Made by a program: the position numbers and the translations under genes. A stretch of DNA of 38,431 bases from an uncultured Clostridia bacterium (GTDB lineage: Bacteria > Bacillota > Clostridia > Christensenellales > UBA1242). The DNA is taken from positions 1-38,431 of the forward strand of contig CALVNP010000034.1 in NCBI GenBank assembly GCA_944349805.1. Reading direction: 5' to 3'. This document shows positions 18,088-25,900 of the stretch, piece after piece (position 1 is the first letter of the stretch; the number at the start of each line of letters is the position of its first letter). The notes beneath the pieces are model-generated. The model worked only from the letters and a program-made list of their open reading frames with translations. It was not told where the DNA came from and searched no databases.

Positions 18088-19437
18088 ATGAAGAATGATG
18101 TCGTCAATGTGATAGGGGCAGGACTAGCTGGTTGTGAATCAGCATTATTTCTTGCTAATATGGGTATTAAAGTAAATTTGTTTGAAATGAAACCAAAAGT
18201 CAAGACAAGCGCTCATAAACTTGATAGCTTTTGCGAACTTGTATGTTCAAATTCATTAAAAAGCGAAGACATTGAAACAGCAAGTGGACTTTTAAAAGTT
18301 GAGTTGTTAAAATTGGGTTCAAGAGTTTTGAAAGTTGCGAAATTGTGTAGTGTGCCAGCTGGTAATTCTCTTTCCGTTGATAGAAATATGTTTTCAGAAC
18401 AAGTTACTAAGTTAATTAAAGAGAATAAAAACATAAATATTTGTGAATGTTTGATAGAAGAAATTAATTTGACTGAACCTACTATTATTGCGACAGGACC
18501 TTTAACTGATGATAAGTTGATGAACAATCTAAAAAAATACATTGGGGGTTCTAATTGTTATTTTTATGATGCTGTTGCACCAATTGTAACATTTGATAGC
18601 ATTGATATGAATTGTGCCTTTTGGGGCAATAGGTATGATAAAGGTGGGGAACAAGGTGACTACTTGAATTTACCTTTAAGCAAAGATGAATATACAAAAT
18701 TTTACAATGAATTAATCAATGCTGAAACGGTAGAGTTAAAAGATTTTGAAAAGGTGTTTGAAGGGTGTATGCCAATTGAGGTTATGGCAAAAAGGGGTTA
18801 CGAAGTGATGAGATTCGGTCCATTAAAACCTGTTGGACTTTTTGATAAAAGATTAACCGAAAGACCTTATGCAGTTGTACAGTTAAGAAAAGAAAATGAA
18901 AACGGAACATTGTTAAATTTAGTGGGTTTTCAAACAAATTTAACATTTAAAGAACAGAAAAGAGTGTTTAGTTTGATTCCAGCTCTTAAAAATGCTGAAT
19001 TTATACGATATGGGGTAATGCATAGAAATTCTTTCATTAATGCACCATTATGTCTTAACAGTTGTAGTCAATTAAAAGAGTATCCAAACATTTTTATAGC
19101 AGGTCAATTATCTGGGGTGGAAGGATATGTTGAAAGTATTGGAAGTGGTTTGATTAGTGCTATAAATATGTATAGATACATAAATAAAAGAAATTTAATG
19201 CCATTACCTTCCACAACTTGTATAGGGGCAATTTTGAACTACATTTCAAACACTGCTTCACCTTTTAATTTTCAACCAATGAATGCAAATTATGGAATTA
19301 TTGATTGCAATGTTCAATTCCAAGATAAAAAAGAGAAAAAAAGATATATTTATGAAAATTCTATGAAAGAAATTGATAAATATCTAACTAAATGTTTTTT
19401 GATAGAAACTAATAAAGATAAGAAGAATATTGATTGA
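18088..19437 (+). CDS. trmFO: Methylenetetrahydrofolate-tRNA-(uracil-54-C5)-methyltransferase TrmFO
   Basis: A 449-aa flavoprotein that makes m5U54 in tRNA using methylene-THF as carbon donor. The FAD-binding motif [16 protein letters not shown] is at the N-terminus, followed by [14 protein letters not shown] with the conserved Cys and SNSLKS segment. [12 protein letters not shown] and [12 protein letters not shown] are family signatures, and the second dinucleotide-binding part includes [15 protein letters not shown]. It starts 3 nt after topA with no RBS, suggesting translational coupling. In Bacillus xerC lies between trmFO and hslV; here it is missing. Confidence 0.96.
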   Translation: MKNDVVNVIGAGLAGCESALFLANMGIKVNLFEMKPKVKTSAHKLDSFCELVCSNSLKSEDIETASGLLKVELLKLGSRVLKVAKLCSVPAGNSLSVDRNMFSEQVTKLIKENKNINICECLIEEINLTEPTIIATGPLTDDKLMNNLKKYIGGSNCYFYDAVAPIVTFDSIDMNCAFWGNRYDKGGEQGDYLNLPLSKDEYTKFYNELINAETVELKDFEKVFEGCMPIEVMAKRGYEVMRFGPLKPVGLFDKRLTERPYAVVQLRKENENGTLLNLVGFQTNLTFKEQKRVFSLIPALKNAEFIRYGVMHRNSFINAPLCLNSCSQLKEYPNIFIAGQLSGVEGYVESIGSGLISAINMYRYINKRNLMPLPSTTCIGAILNYISNTASPFNFQPMNANYGIIDCNVQFQDKKEKKRYIYENSMKEIDKYLTKCFLIETNKDKKNID

Positions 19438-19484
19438 CTTTTAATTTTAAAAGTTTTAAAATTTTTCCTAAAAGGAGAGTAAGA

Positions 19485-20021
19485 ATGGAGGATATGAGAG
19501 GTACGACCATTTGTGCCGTTAAGCGTGATGGTAAAACTGCAATAGCAGGGGACGGACAAGTTACAGTTGGTCAAAGTGTTATATTTAAAAATAATGCTGT
19601 TAAAGTTAGAAGAATTTACAATGGAAAGGTTATTGTTGGATTTGCTGGTAGTGTTGCTGATGCGTTTAGTTTATCAGAAAGATTTGAAGATATGTTAAAC
19701 AAGTTTTCTGGTAATTTAATGAGAAGTGCTGTTGAGCTTGCACAAACTTGGAGAAGTGATAAAGTTTTGAGAAAATTGGAAGCAATGCTTATTGTTGCTG
19801 ATTCTGAAAAAATTTTAATAATATCAGGAAATGGCGATGTAATTGAACCACAAGATGATATTTGTGCAATTGGTTCTGGTGGAAATTATGCACTTGCGTC
19901 TGCAAAGGCTTTAAAAGAAAATACGGACTTATCAGCAAAAGAAATAGCAAAAAAATCTCTTTTGATTGCAAGTCAGATTTGTGTTTTTACAAATGATCAT
20001 ATAACTGTGGAGGAGATATAA
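19485..20021 (+). CDS. hslV: ATP-dependent protease peptidase subunit HslV (ClpQ)
   Basis: A 178-aa proteasome-beta-like peptidase that forms dodecamers capped by HslU. The N-terminus is [16 protein letters not shown], so the nucleophilic Thr lies a few residues in, followed by [10 protein letters not shown] and [17 protein letters not shown]. The C-terminal [15 protein letters not shown] and [10 protein letters not shown] are typical. ATG 19485 has AAAGGAG 7 nt upstream; the longer frame from 19434 overlaps trmFO and lacks an RBS. Exposure of the catalytic Thr would require removal of 4-5 residues, as known for some Gram-positive ClpQ. It overlaps hslU by 1 nt. Confidence 0.95.
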   Translation: MEDMRGTTICAVKRDGKTAIAGDGQVTVGQSVIFKNNAVKVRRIYNGKVIVGFAGSVADAFSLSERFEDMLNKFSGNLMRSAVELAQTWRSDKVLRKLEAMLIVADSEKILIISGNGDVIEPQDDICAIGSGGNYALASAKALKENTDLSAKEIAKKSLLIASQICVFTNDHITVEEI

Positions 20022-21325
20022 TGGATTTAACACCAAAGGAAATAGTAAACGAACTTGATAAGTATATTATAGGTCAAAAGGAAGCAAAAAGAGCTGTTGC
20101 AATAGCATTAAGAAATCGTTATAGAAGAAGCAAACTTCCAAAAGAACTTCGTGAAGAAATCACACCAAAAAATATAATTATGAAAGGCCCTACAGGTGTT
20201 GGTAAAACAGAGATTGCAAGAAGATTGGCTAAATTAGTTAAAGCTCCATTTATTAAAATTGAAGCAACAAAATACACAGAAGTTGGTTATGTTGGAAGAG
20301 ATGTTGAAAGTATGGTTCGTGATTTAGTCGAGGTTTCTGTAAGAATGGTTAAAGATGAAAAACATCACGAAGTTGAAGAAAAGGTTAAACCACTTGTTGA
20401 AAATAAAATTTTAGAAGCACTTTATAGGTCTATAGAAAAAACAGAGAATCAAAGTGAAGAGGAACACAGAGAAAAAATAAAGAACGATTATTTGCAGGGA
20501 AAACTTGAAGATAATCTCATTGAAGTTGAAGTCTCAGAATCTCCAAAGGCTTTTGGAATGGTTGGGGGAATGGGAGAAATTAATTTAACAGATATGTTAG
20601 GTGGACTTTTCCCATCACAGAAAAAAAGAAAGAAAATGAAGGTTAAAATAGCTAGAGATTTAATCTTTAATGATGAATGTGACAAGCAGATTGATGATGA
20701 CGCACTAAATCAAGAAGCAATTAGAAGGGCTGAAGAAGATGGAATTATTTTTATTGATGAAATGGATAAAATTGTAGGTAAAGAAAGTGGGAAAGGTCCT
20801 GATGTTTCTAGAGAGGGTGTACAAAGAGATATCTTACCAATTGTTGAAGGCTCTACTGTTGCAACAAAGTATGGAAACATAAAAACAGATTTCATTCTTT
20901 TTATTGCTGCTGGAGCTTTTCACGTTTCCAAAATAGAAGATATGATACCAGAATTACAGGGAAGATTTCCAATTAGAGTGGACTTAAACAATTTGACTAG
21001 AAAAGATTTTAAGGAAATTTTAACCGTAACTAAAAATTCTATTATTTTGCAATATTCAAGTCTTTTAAAGATTGATAATATAGATTTGGAATTTACTGAT
21101 GAGGCTTTAGATGAGATTGCAGAGATTGCAGAACAAGAAAATGAAACAAGCGAAAATATAGGTGCCAGAAGACTTCATACTATTATGGAGCAATTAATTG
21201 AAGATATTTCATTTAATGCAACAGGCAAGCATCCAATGGCAAAAGTGGTTATTGATAAAGATTATGTTTTAAAATCATTTAGTGACACAAAGAAAAAATA
21301 TGATTTGAAAAAATATGTGTTATGA
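20021..21325 (+). CDS. hslU: ATP-dependent protease ATPase subunit HslU (ClpY)
   Basis: A 434-aa AAA+ unfoldase partner of HslV. It starts with [17 protein letters not shown], then Walker [16 protein letters not shown] (about residues 54-68), the pore loop [14 protein letters not shown], and an acidic, Lys-rich I-domain (about residues 110-230) of reduced length. Walker B is [11 protein letters not shown]. Sensor and Arg-finger segments are [10 protein letters not shown] and [13 protein letters not shown]. The C-terminal tail that activates HslV ends in [10 protein letters not shown]. It is coupled to hslV by TAATG. Confidence 0.96.
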   Translation: MDLTPKEIVNELDKYIIGQKEAKRAVAIALRNRYRRSKLPKELREEITPKNIIMKGPTGVGKTEIARRLAKLVKAPFIKIEATKYTEVGYVGRDVESMVRDLVEVSVRMVKDEKHHEVEEKVKPLVENKILEALYRSIEKTENQSEEEHREKIKNDYLQGKLEDNLIEVEVSESPKAFGMVGGMGEINLTDMLGGLFPSQKKRKKMKVKIARDLIFNDECDKQIDDDALNQEAIRRAEEDGIIFIDEMDKIVGKESGKGPDVSREGVQRDILPIVEGSTVATKYGNIKTDFILFIAAGAFHVSKIEDMIPELQGRFPIRVDLNNLTRKDFKEILTVTKNSIILQYSSLLKIDNIDLEFTDEALDEIAEIAEQENETSENIGARRLHTIMEQLIEDISFNATGKHPMAKVVIDKDYVLKSFSDTKKKYDLKKYVL

Positions 21326-21336
21326 TAGGATCAACT

Positions 21337-22011
21337 ATGGAAACATCTAGAACAGAAATGTTGATTGGTAAAAAAAATTTAAAAAAGCTAAAAGAAAAAA
21401 ATATAACTATTGTTGGTGTTGGTGGTGTTGGTGGAATTGTTGCAGAAATGCTTGTAAGAACGGGCATTGGTAAGATATCAATAATTGACTATGATATCAT
21501 AGAACCAAGCAATATTAACAGACAAATTATTTCTCTTCAATCGACAGTTGGAAAGTTAAAAGTTGAAGCTTTAATGGAAAGGTTAAAGGACATAAATCCT
21601 GATGTTGGTGTTAATGCTATCAACTCAAAACTTTCATCTAATAATGTAGATAAGCTAATTGATGAACAATGTAACTATGTTATAGACGCAATTGACAATG
21701 TTAAGGATAAAGTTTGCTTAATTGAATATTGCAAAAATAAAAATATAAAAATAATTTCTGCTATGGGAACGGCAAAAAAAATTGTTGCACCTATATATGA
21801 AATTAGTGATATTTATAAAACAGAAAATGATCCACTTTCAAAAGTTATAAGGAAGCTTTTAAAAGAAAAGGGAATAAAAAAACACAAAGTTTGTTATTCT
21901 AAACAGGGTAGTTTACAATGTGAAGGTTTAGGGAGTGTTATGTGGCACCCAACAGCTTGTGCTTGTGTTTTAACAAGTGAAGTTATTATGGATTTATTAA
22001 AGGAGAATTAA
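21337..22011 (+). CDS. tcdA: TcdA/CsdL-type ThiF-family tRNA cyclic-t6A dehydratase
   Basis: A 224-aa E1-like enzyme. The N-terminal TSRTEMLIG is typical for TcdA, followed by the ATP-binding Rossmann motif VGVGGVGGIVAEML, IIDYDIIEPSNINRQI and YVIDAIDNVKDKVCLI. A Cys-containing C-terminal part (CYSKQGSL, TACACVLTSE) follows. It activates t6A37 of tRNAs to the cyclic form with ATP. ATG 21337 is favoured because AGGA lies upstream; ATG 21322 overlaps the hslU stop (ATGA) but lacks an RBS. A general ThiF/MoeB role cannot be excluded from sequence alone. Confidence 0.85.
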   Translation: METSRTEMLIGKKNLKKLKEKNITIVGVGGVGGIVAEMLVRTGIGKISIIDYDIIEPSNINRQIISLQSTVGKLKVEALMERLKDINPDVGVNAINSKLSSNNVDKLIDEQCNYVIDAIDNVKDKVCLIEYCKNKNIKIISAMGTAKKIVAPIYEISDIYKTENDPLSKVIRKLLKEKGIKKHKVCYSKQGSLQCEGLGSVMWHPTACACVLTSEVIMDLLKEN

Positions 22012-22013
22012 AA

Positions 22014-22316
22014 ATGGAAATAATAAAATCAGAAGATTTTGAAAACAGAGTTTTAAAAAATGAAAAAATAATACTTGTTGACTTTTTTGCAACTTGGTGT
22101 GGACCTTGTAAGATGTTATCGCCAATTTTAGAGCAAGTTGCACAAGAAACAGATGCAGAAATAGTAAAGGTTGATATTGATGAAAGTATGGATCTTGCTA
22201 GAAAATTTGGAATTATGAGTGTTCCAACAATGATTTTGTTTAAAAATGGTGAGGAAATAGACAGAGCAACGGGGCTTCGTCAAAAAAGTCAAATTCTTTC
22301 TATGATTAATCAATAA
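22014..22316 (+). CDS. trxA: Thioredoxin
   Basis: A 100-aa thioredoxin with the WCGPC active site at about residues 28-32, the buried Asp of the VDFFATW strand, and the cis-Pro segment SVPTMILFKNG. AAGGAG precedes the ATG. It lies 2 nt after tcdA, so it is the last gene of the comM operon, and just upstream of the iscS promoter. It supplies thiol-disulfide reduction in the cytoplasm. No thioredoxin reductase is in the window. Confidence 0.94.
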   Translation: MEIIKSEDFENRVLKNEKIILVDFFATWCGPCKMLSPILEQVAQETDAEIVKVDIDESMDLARKFGIMSVPTMILFKNGEEIDRATGLRQKSQILSMINQ

Positions 22317-22330
22317 TAAAAAATATGTGT

Positions 22331-22347
22331 ATTGACATATTGTCAAT
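22331..22347. promoter_or_regulatory. Operator-like inverted repeat over the iscS -35 box
   Basis: ATTGACA-TAT-TGTCAAT is a perfect 7-bp inverted repeat. The left arm contains the -35 hexamer, so a dimeric repressor bound here would block RNA polymerase. It could be an Fe-S-responsive site, but no regulator gene is adjacent. Confidence 0.45.
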
Positions 22348-22360
22348 CGAGTGATAAAAT
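22332..22360 (+). promoter_or_regulatory. Promoter of iscS-iscU
   Basis: A perfect -35 TTGACA (22332-22337), 17-nt spacer, extended -10 TG-A-TAAAAT (hexamer 22355-22360), then AGAGG before ATG 22377. Confidence 0.85.
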
Positions 22361-22376
22361 ATAGGCAGAGGTTAAG

Positions 22377-23564
22377 ATGGAAAGAAGAGTATATTTGGAT
22401 AACGCTGCCACAACTTATGTATCTGGGGAGGTCTTAAATGAGATGCTTCCTTGTTTTAATGCTGTTTTTGGAAATTCAAGCAGTTTACATAGTTTTGGTA
22501 GAGAAGCTCAATCTATTGTAGATAGGGCAAGGGATAGAATTGCAAAGGCTATAAACGCTGAAAAATCTAATGAAATATATTTCACTGGAAGTGGTTCAGA
22601 AGCAAACAATTGGGCAATTAAAGGTTTGGCAAGAGCTAATAAATCTAAGGGGAATCATATCATTGTTAGTGCGATAGAGCACGATTCAATTATAGAATCT
22701 TGTAAAGAATTGGAACAAGAAGGCTTTGAAATAACATATCTTTCTGTTGATCAAACAGGAATAGTAAGTTTAGCTGAGCTTTTACATTATATTAAACCTG
22801 AAACAATTTTAATATCTGTTATGTCAGTCAATAATGAAGTGGGAACAATCCAAAATATTAAGGCATTTGCTAAAACAGCACACGAAAATGGCATAATTTT
22901 TCACACCGATGCTGTGCAGGCAATTGGTGCTTTAAAGATGGATGTTCAAGATATGGAAATTGATGCAATGACAATGAGTGCACACAAAATTTATGGACCT
23001 AAAGGCGTCGGCGCGTTGTATTTAAAAAATGGCATAAGAATAGAAAATTTAATAAGTGGTGGAAATCAAGAAAGAGGTAAAAGAGGTGGTACAGTCAATG
23101 TACCAGCTGTTGCAGGTTTTGGAAAAGCAATTGAAATTGCTGTCAGGGATTTAACAGTAAATCAACAAAAACTGAAAGCAATAAGGACTTATTTCTTAGA
23201 AAAAGTGCAGGAAAAAATACCATATATTTATTTAAATGGTCATCCACAACAAAAAATTCAGAGCATAGTTAATTTAAGTTTTGAACTTATAGAGGGGGAA
23301 AGCATTTTGATGTTGCTTGACCTTGAAGGTATAGCTGTTTCAACAGGTTCTGCTTGTACATCTGGTTCTTTGGAACCATCACACGTGTTAAAAGCAATGG
23401 GAATTTCAAATGAATTAGCTCAAGGTTCAATAAGATTTTCATTTGGTAAATCAATTACAAAATCTGATATAGATTATGTTGTAGAAAAATTGGTTAGTGT
23501 TGTGGAAAAATTAAGGTCAATCTCTCCTCTTACTAAGGCTGGAAGAGGCAAAAAGGGGGAATGA
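22377..23564 (+). CDS. iscS: Cysteine desulfurase (IscS/NifS family)
   Basis: A 395-aa PLP enzyme that takes sulfur from cysteine for Fe-S clusters and tRNA thiolation. The N-terminus VYLDNAATTYVS is typical, SGSEANNWAIKG follows, and the PLP Lys lies in MSAHKIYGPKGVGALYL (about residue 204). The catalytic Cys is in STGSACTSGSLEPSHVLKAMG (about residue 325), with the longer loop of group I enzymes. It has its own promoter and is followed after 3 nt by the scaffold gene iscU. Confidence 0.95.
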   Translation: MERRVYLDNAATTYVSGEVLNEMLPCFNAVFGNSSSLHSFGREAQSIVDRARDRIAKAINAEKSNEIYFTGSGSEANNWAIKGLARANKSKGNHIIVSAIEHDSIIESCKELEQEGFEITYLSVDQTGIVSLAELLHYIKPETILISVMSVNNEVGTIQNIKAFAKTAHENGIIFHTDAVQAIGALKMDVQDMEIDAMTMSAHKIYGPKGVGALYLKNGIRIENLISGGNQERGKRGGTVNVPAVAGFGKAIEIAVRDLTVNQQKLKAIRTYFLEKVQEKIPYIYLNGHPQQKIQSIVNLSFELIEGESILMLLDLEGIAVSTGSACTSGSLEPSHVLKAMGISNELAQGSIRFSFGKSITKSDIDYVVEKLVSVVEKLRSISPLTKAGRGKKGE

Positions 23565-23567
23565 TAA

Positions 23568-23957
23568 ATGTATACTCAAAAAATAATTAACATATTTAAA
23601 AATTCAAAAAATGCTGGTGGTCTACACGGAGCAAATGGTGTTGCAAAGGCAACAGACAATTCTTGTGGAGATATTATCAAATTGTATTTGAAAATCAACG
23701 ATGAAGGTATAATTGAAGATGCAAAATTCAAAACTTTTGGGTGTACTGCTTCAATTGCCTCTTCTTCTGTTGTGTGTGATATGATAAAGGGGTTGTCGGT
23801 TGATGAAGCAAAAGATATAACTACTACTGACATTTTAGATGAATTAGGTAGTCTTCCAGCAGAAAAAATACATTGTGCAGGGTTGGCTGAAGAAGTTTTA
23901 CATCTTGCTATAGAAGATTATTATAAAAGATTAGAAAAAGAAAAAATGGATTTGTAA
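23568..23957 (+). CDS. iscU: Fe-S cluster scaffold protein (IscU/NifU N-terminal family)
   Basis: A 129-aa scaffold that assembles Fe-S clusters with sulfur from IscS. Three cluster Cys are visible: NSCGDI (about residue 33), FKTFGCTASIASSS (about 58) and KIHCAGLAEE (about 104). The Asp two residues after the first Cys is kept. The usual GCGSAIA or GCGAAIA text reads GCTASIA here. It ends with a Lys/Glu-rich tail. It is co-transcribed with iscS and followed by a strong terminator. No hscA, hscB or iscA neighbours exist, as in the minimal NifS-NifU pairs of Clostridia. Confidence 0.93.
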   Translation: MYTQKIINIFKNSKNAGGLHGANGVAKATDNSCGDIIKLYLKINDEGIIEDAKFKTFGCTASIASSSVVCDMIKGLSVDEAKDITTTDILDELGSLPAEKIHCAGLAEEVLHLAIEDYYKRLEKEKMDL

Positions 23958-23963
23958 ATTAAT

Positions 23964-23998
23964 ATTATACTATCATTCTGATAGTATAATTTTTTTTA
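23964..23998 (+). terminator. Intrinsic terminator after iscU
   Basis: A 12-bp perfect stem (ATTATACTATCA / TGATAGTATAAT) with loop TTC and a T8 tail. Confidence 0.93.
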
Positions 23999-24026
23999 TA
24001 CTACACAAAATATATGTGGAGGTAGT

Positions 24027-24176
24027 ATGAAAGAAATTTTGTTTGGTATGGCAGTTGGAGTTGTTGTTGGAGCTTTATTATACAAGAATAACGATACTGC
24101 AAAGGAAATGGTAAAAAAAGAGCAAAAAATGATTGAAAAAGAAATGAAAGATATGAAAAAAGAAAAGAAAGATTAA
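24027..24176 (+). CDS. Small membrane-anchored protein, 49 aa, unknown function
   Basis: A short ORF with a strong RBS (GGAGGT, 3-4 nt before ATG 24027). The N-terminal third (ILFGMAVGVVVGALLY) is one glycine-zipper-like membrane segment. The rest is a highly charged Lys/Glu/Met helix, predicted to be cytosolic. This layout resembles YtxH-type small envelope proteins but is too short for assignment. It lies between two terminators, and a weak -10 (TATACT, 23997-24002) could drive it as a single-gene unit. Confidence 0.7.
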   Translation: MKEILFGMAVGVVVGALLYKNNDTAKEMVKKEQKMIEKEMKDMKKEKKD

Positions 24177-24184
24177 TTATACAT

Positions 24185-24221
24185 AAGGAAAAGAAAGAGA
24201 TTTTCTTTTTCTTTTTTTTGT
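24185..24221 (+). terminator. Probable terminator after the 49-aa gene
   Basis: AAAAGAAA / TTTCTTTT stem with a GAGAT loop and a long T-rich tail. The stem is purely A/G over T/C and thus weaker than the other terminators here. Confidence 0.6.
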
Positions 24222-24251
24222 TTGACAAAACACTGAATAATTATGTATTAT
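24222..24251 (+). promoter_or_regulatory. Promoter of ruvX with +1 at its start codon
   Basis: TTGACA (24222-24227), 18-nt spacer, TATTAT (24246-24251) with TG directly before it. ATG 24258 is 6 nt after the -10 hexamer, so it is the expected +1. No Shine-Dalgarno is present. Confidence 0.65.
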
Positions 24252-24257
24252 AAAAAT

Positions 24258-24680
24258 ATGCAATATGGTCGCATAATGGGAATAGATTATGGGAAAGTAA
24301 GAATAGGCATTGCATTAACAGATTTGTTAAAAACAATTGCATCTCCATATCAGGTTTATAAAAGTGTTTCAAGAAATGCAGACATTGAATACTTTAAAAA
24401 GCTAATTTCGGATCAACAAGTTGAAAAAGTTGTAATTGGCCTACCATTAAATATGGACGGTTCGGAAGGAGAAAGAGCAATTAAAACACGAATCTTTGGT
24501 GATATGCTAGAAAAGGCAACAAATGTTCCGGTTGTATATCAAGATGAAAGGTTATCTTCTGTGGAAGCTGAAAATTATTTATTAGATGCTGATGTTAGAA
24601 GAGAAAAAAGAAAAAATTTAATAGATAAAGTTTCTGCTTGCATAATTTTAGAAGATTATCTTAGAACATATTGTAAATAG
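24258..24680 (+). CDS. ruvX: Holliday junction resolvase-like protein RuvX (YqgF)
   Basis: A 140-aa RNase H-fold nuclease; the family processes pre-16S rRNA 5' ends and may also resolve Holliday junctions. The first acidic residue is in IMGIDYGKVRIGIALTD. VVIGLPLNMDGSEGERA and VVYQDERLSSVEAENYL carry the next conserved residues, and DKVSACIILEDYL the last Asp. ATG 24258 coincides with the predicted transcription start, while the internal ATG 24276 and upstream ATG 24243 also lack an RBS. It is followed after 9 nt by a DUF1292 gene, the typical ruvX-yrzB order. Confidence 0.93.
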   Translation: MQYGRIMGIDYGKVRIGIALTDLLKTIASPYQVYKSVSRNADIEYFKKLISDQQVEKVVIGLPLNMDGSEGERAIKTRIFGDMLEKATNVPVVYQDERLSSVEAENYLLDADVRREKRKNLIDKVSACIILEDYLRTYCK

Positions 24681-24689
24681 GGAGTAGTT

Positions 24690-25028
24690 ATGAAAGAAAA
24701 AGAAAATAAACAGGAAGAAATTAAAGACGTTAACATTTTAGATATTTTATTGGACGAAGATAATGATGATCCAATAACTTTGTTTGACGAAAATGATAAA
24801 GCTGTAAAATTTGATCAAGTTGCAATCATACCATTTAAAGAAAAGTTGTATGCAATTTTAAAACCAATTGACGATATGGAAGGTGTTGAGGATGATGAAG
24901 CAATTGTTTTTTTAATTGAAGAAACAGAAGATGGAGATGCTGAATTAGTTATAGAAACTGATGAGCCAACTGCAATAAAAGTTTTTGATGAATATTATAA
25001 GCTTCTAGATGAAGCAGAAAAGAAGTAA
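24690..25028 (+). CDS. DUF1292 (YrzB-like) protein
   Basis: A 112-aa very acidic protein. The core DPITLFDENDKAVKFDQVAI, the YAILKPIDD strand and EAIVFLIEE match the DUF1292 family, which lies next to ruvX in most Firmicutes. The function is unknown. A Lys/Glu-rich N-terminal extension of about 20 residues precedes the domain. RBS GGGAG. It is probably co-transcribed with ruvX. Confidence 0.9.
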   Translation: MKEKENKQEEIKDVNILDILLDEDNDDPITLFDENDKAVKFDQVAIIPFKEKLYAILKPIDDMEGVEDDEAIVFLIEETEDGDAELVIETDEPTAIKVFDEYYKLLDEAEKK

Positions 25029-25085
25029 AATTAAATTTTTGTTATTCTATGTATTTTTTTAATATTTTTGCCAACACTAAAAGTA

Positions 25086-25099
25086 CAAGGGAAACCTTG
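25086..25099 (+). other. GNRA-capped hairpin before the small Ser-rich gene
   Basis: CAAGG-GAAA-CCTTG lies 9 nt upstream of the GGAGGTG RBS. It is too short and lacks the T-tract needed for termination. It is similar in form to the ffh-rpsP intercistronic hairpin. Confidence 0.45.
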
Positions 25100-25123
25100 A
25101 ATTTAAGTGGAGGTGAAAAAGAA

Positions 25124-25255
25124 ATGTTTGGAAAAAACAAAAAGAATTCTAAAAGAGCAAATTCTAATGCAGAATCTGGTGCTGATATGAGTTCAAAAAA
25201 CTCTACAAGAAATTGTGGAAGCTCAAGCTCTAAGAAAAACAATTCTTCTAAGTAA
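25124..25255 (+). CDS. Small Ser/Asn/Lys-rich protein, 43 aa, unknown function
   Basis: MFGKNKKNSKRANSNAESG is the start of a 43-residue, basic, low-complexity protein with one Cys (NCGSSSSKK) and no membrane segment. A strong RBS (GGAGGTG, 25109-25115) with 8-nt spacing supports translation from ATG 25124, and a good terminator follows. The composition suggests a small spore-associated or disordered nucleic-acid-binding protein, but no family is recognised. A longer in-frame extension from 25049 is less likely because of the RBS position. Confidence 0.6.
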   Translation: MFGKNKKNSKRANSNAESGADMSSKNSTRNCGSSSSKKNNSSK

Positions 25256-25270
25256 TCCACTTAGGAAAAG

Positions 25271-25301
25271 AGATAAAGCTATTAGGCTTTATCTTTTTTT
25301 G
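25271..25301 (+). terminator. Intrinsic terminator after the 43-aa gene
   Basis: AGATAAAGC / GCTTTATCT stem with a T7 tail. Confidence 0.9.
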
Positions 25302-25328
25302 TAAAAATATAATATTTGCCTATAAAAA

Positions 25329-25414
25329 TTGACACAGTTTTTGACACGGTTTTTTGATTTTTTAGTGGTAAAATATACATTACTTAATAAACTAGTCCTA
25401 AAAAACTGTGTCAA
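25329..25414. repeat. Tandem and inverted TTGACAC repeats near the tRNA-Leu 3' end
   Basis: TTGACACAGTTT and TTGACACGGTTT stand in tandem (25329-25352, 12-bp period). AAAAACTGTGTCAA (25401-25414) is the exact inverted repeat of TTGACACAGTTTTT (25329-25342). They lie 50-135 bp beyond the 3' end of tRNA-Leu with no gene between. The layout resembles arm-type integrase-binding repeats near a tRNA attachment site, but no integrase gene is present. Confidence 0.5.
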
Positions 25415-25416
25415 AC

Positions 25417-25459
25417 AAAAAAATGCTATAAACCGTTTGAATAAAGGTTTATAGCATAA
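25417..25459 (-). terminator. Intrinsic terminator of the tRNA-Cys/tRNA-Leu unit
   Basis: On the minus strand ATGCTATAAACC / GGTTTATAGCAT (12-bp perfect stem, 11-nt loop) is followed by T7. It starts a few nt after the CCA of tRNA-Leu. Confidence 0.9.
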
Positions 25460-25465
25460 TTCGTT

Positions 25466-25552
25466 TGGTGCGGGTGGTGGGACTTGAACCCACACGAAGT
25501 TGCCCTCTCAGGATTTTAAGTCCTGTGCGTCTGCCATTCCGCCACACCCGCA
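25466..25552 (-). tRNA. tRNA-Leu (UAA)
   Basis: The minus strand folds into an 87-nt class II tRNA with the acceptor pair TGCGGGT / ACCCGCA, encoded CCA, D-loop GGCGGAATGGCAGACGC, anticodon loop CTTAAAA (anticodon TAA), an extended variable arm, and T-loop GGTTCAAGTCC. Confidence 0.95.
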
Positions 25553-25556
25553 TAAT

Positions 25557-25631
<75 letters not shown>

Positions 25632-25657
25632 AGGCTAACTTCAAGCCTGCGAGAGAG

Positions 25658-25686
25658 ATTATATCATACAATTATTATATATGCAA
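25658..25686 (-). promoter_or_regulatory. Promoter of the tRNA-Cys/tRNA-Leu unit
   Basis: On the minus strand TTGCAT (25686-25681), 17-nt spacer, extended -10 TG-A-TATAAT (hexamer 25663-25658). Confidence 0.85.
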
Positions 25687-25742
25687 GAAAATTTTAAAAT
25701 TTTTAAAAATTTTTATTTTTTTATAAATTATCAAAAAAATGC

Positions 25743-25771
25743 TTGCAATCATAAATAATATATGATAGACT
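25743..25771 (+). promoter_or_regulatory. Promoter of tRNA-Gly
   Basis: TTGCAA (25743-25748), 17-nt spacer, extended -10 TG-A-TAGACT (hexamer 25766-25771), 14 nt before the tRNA 5' end. The divergent tRNA-Cys promoter lies 57 bp away. Confidence 0.8.
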
Positions 25772-25785
25772 TACTCAGTACTTAT

Positions 25786-25860
<75 letters not shown>

Positions 25861-25889
25861 AAACTTGTTAGAGATAACAAGTTTTTTTA
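25861..25889 (+). terminator. Intrinsic terminator after tRNA-Gly
   Basis: AAACTTGTTA / TAACAAGTTT stem with a GAGA loop and a T7 tail directly after the CCA. Confidence 0.9.
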
Positions 25890-25900
25890 TTTCAAAAGAA

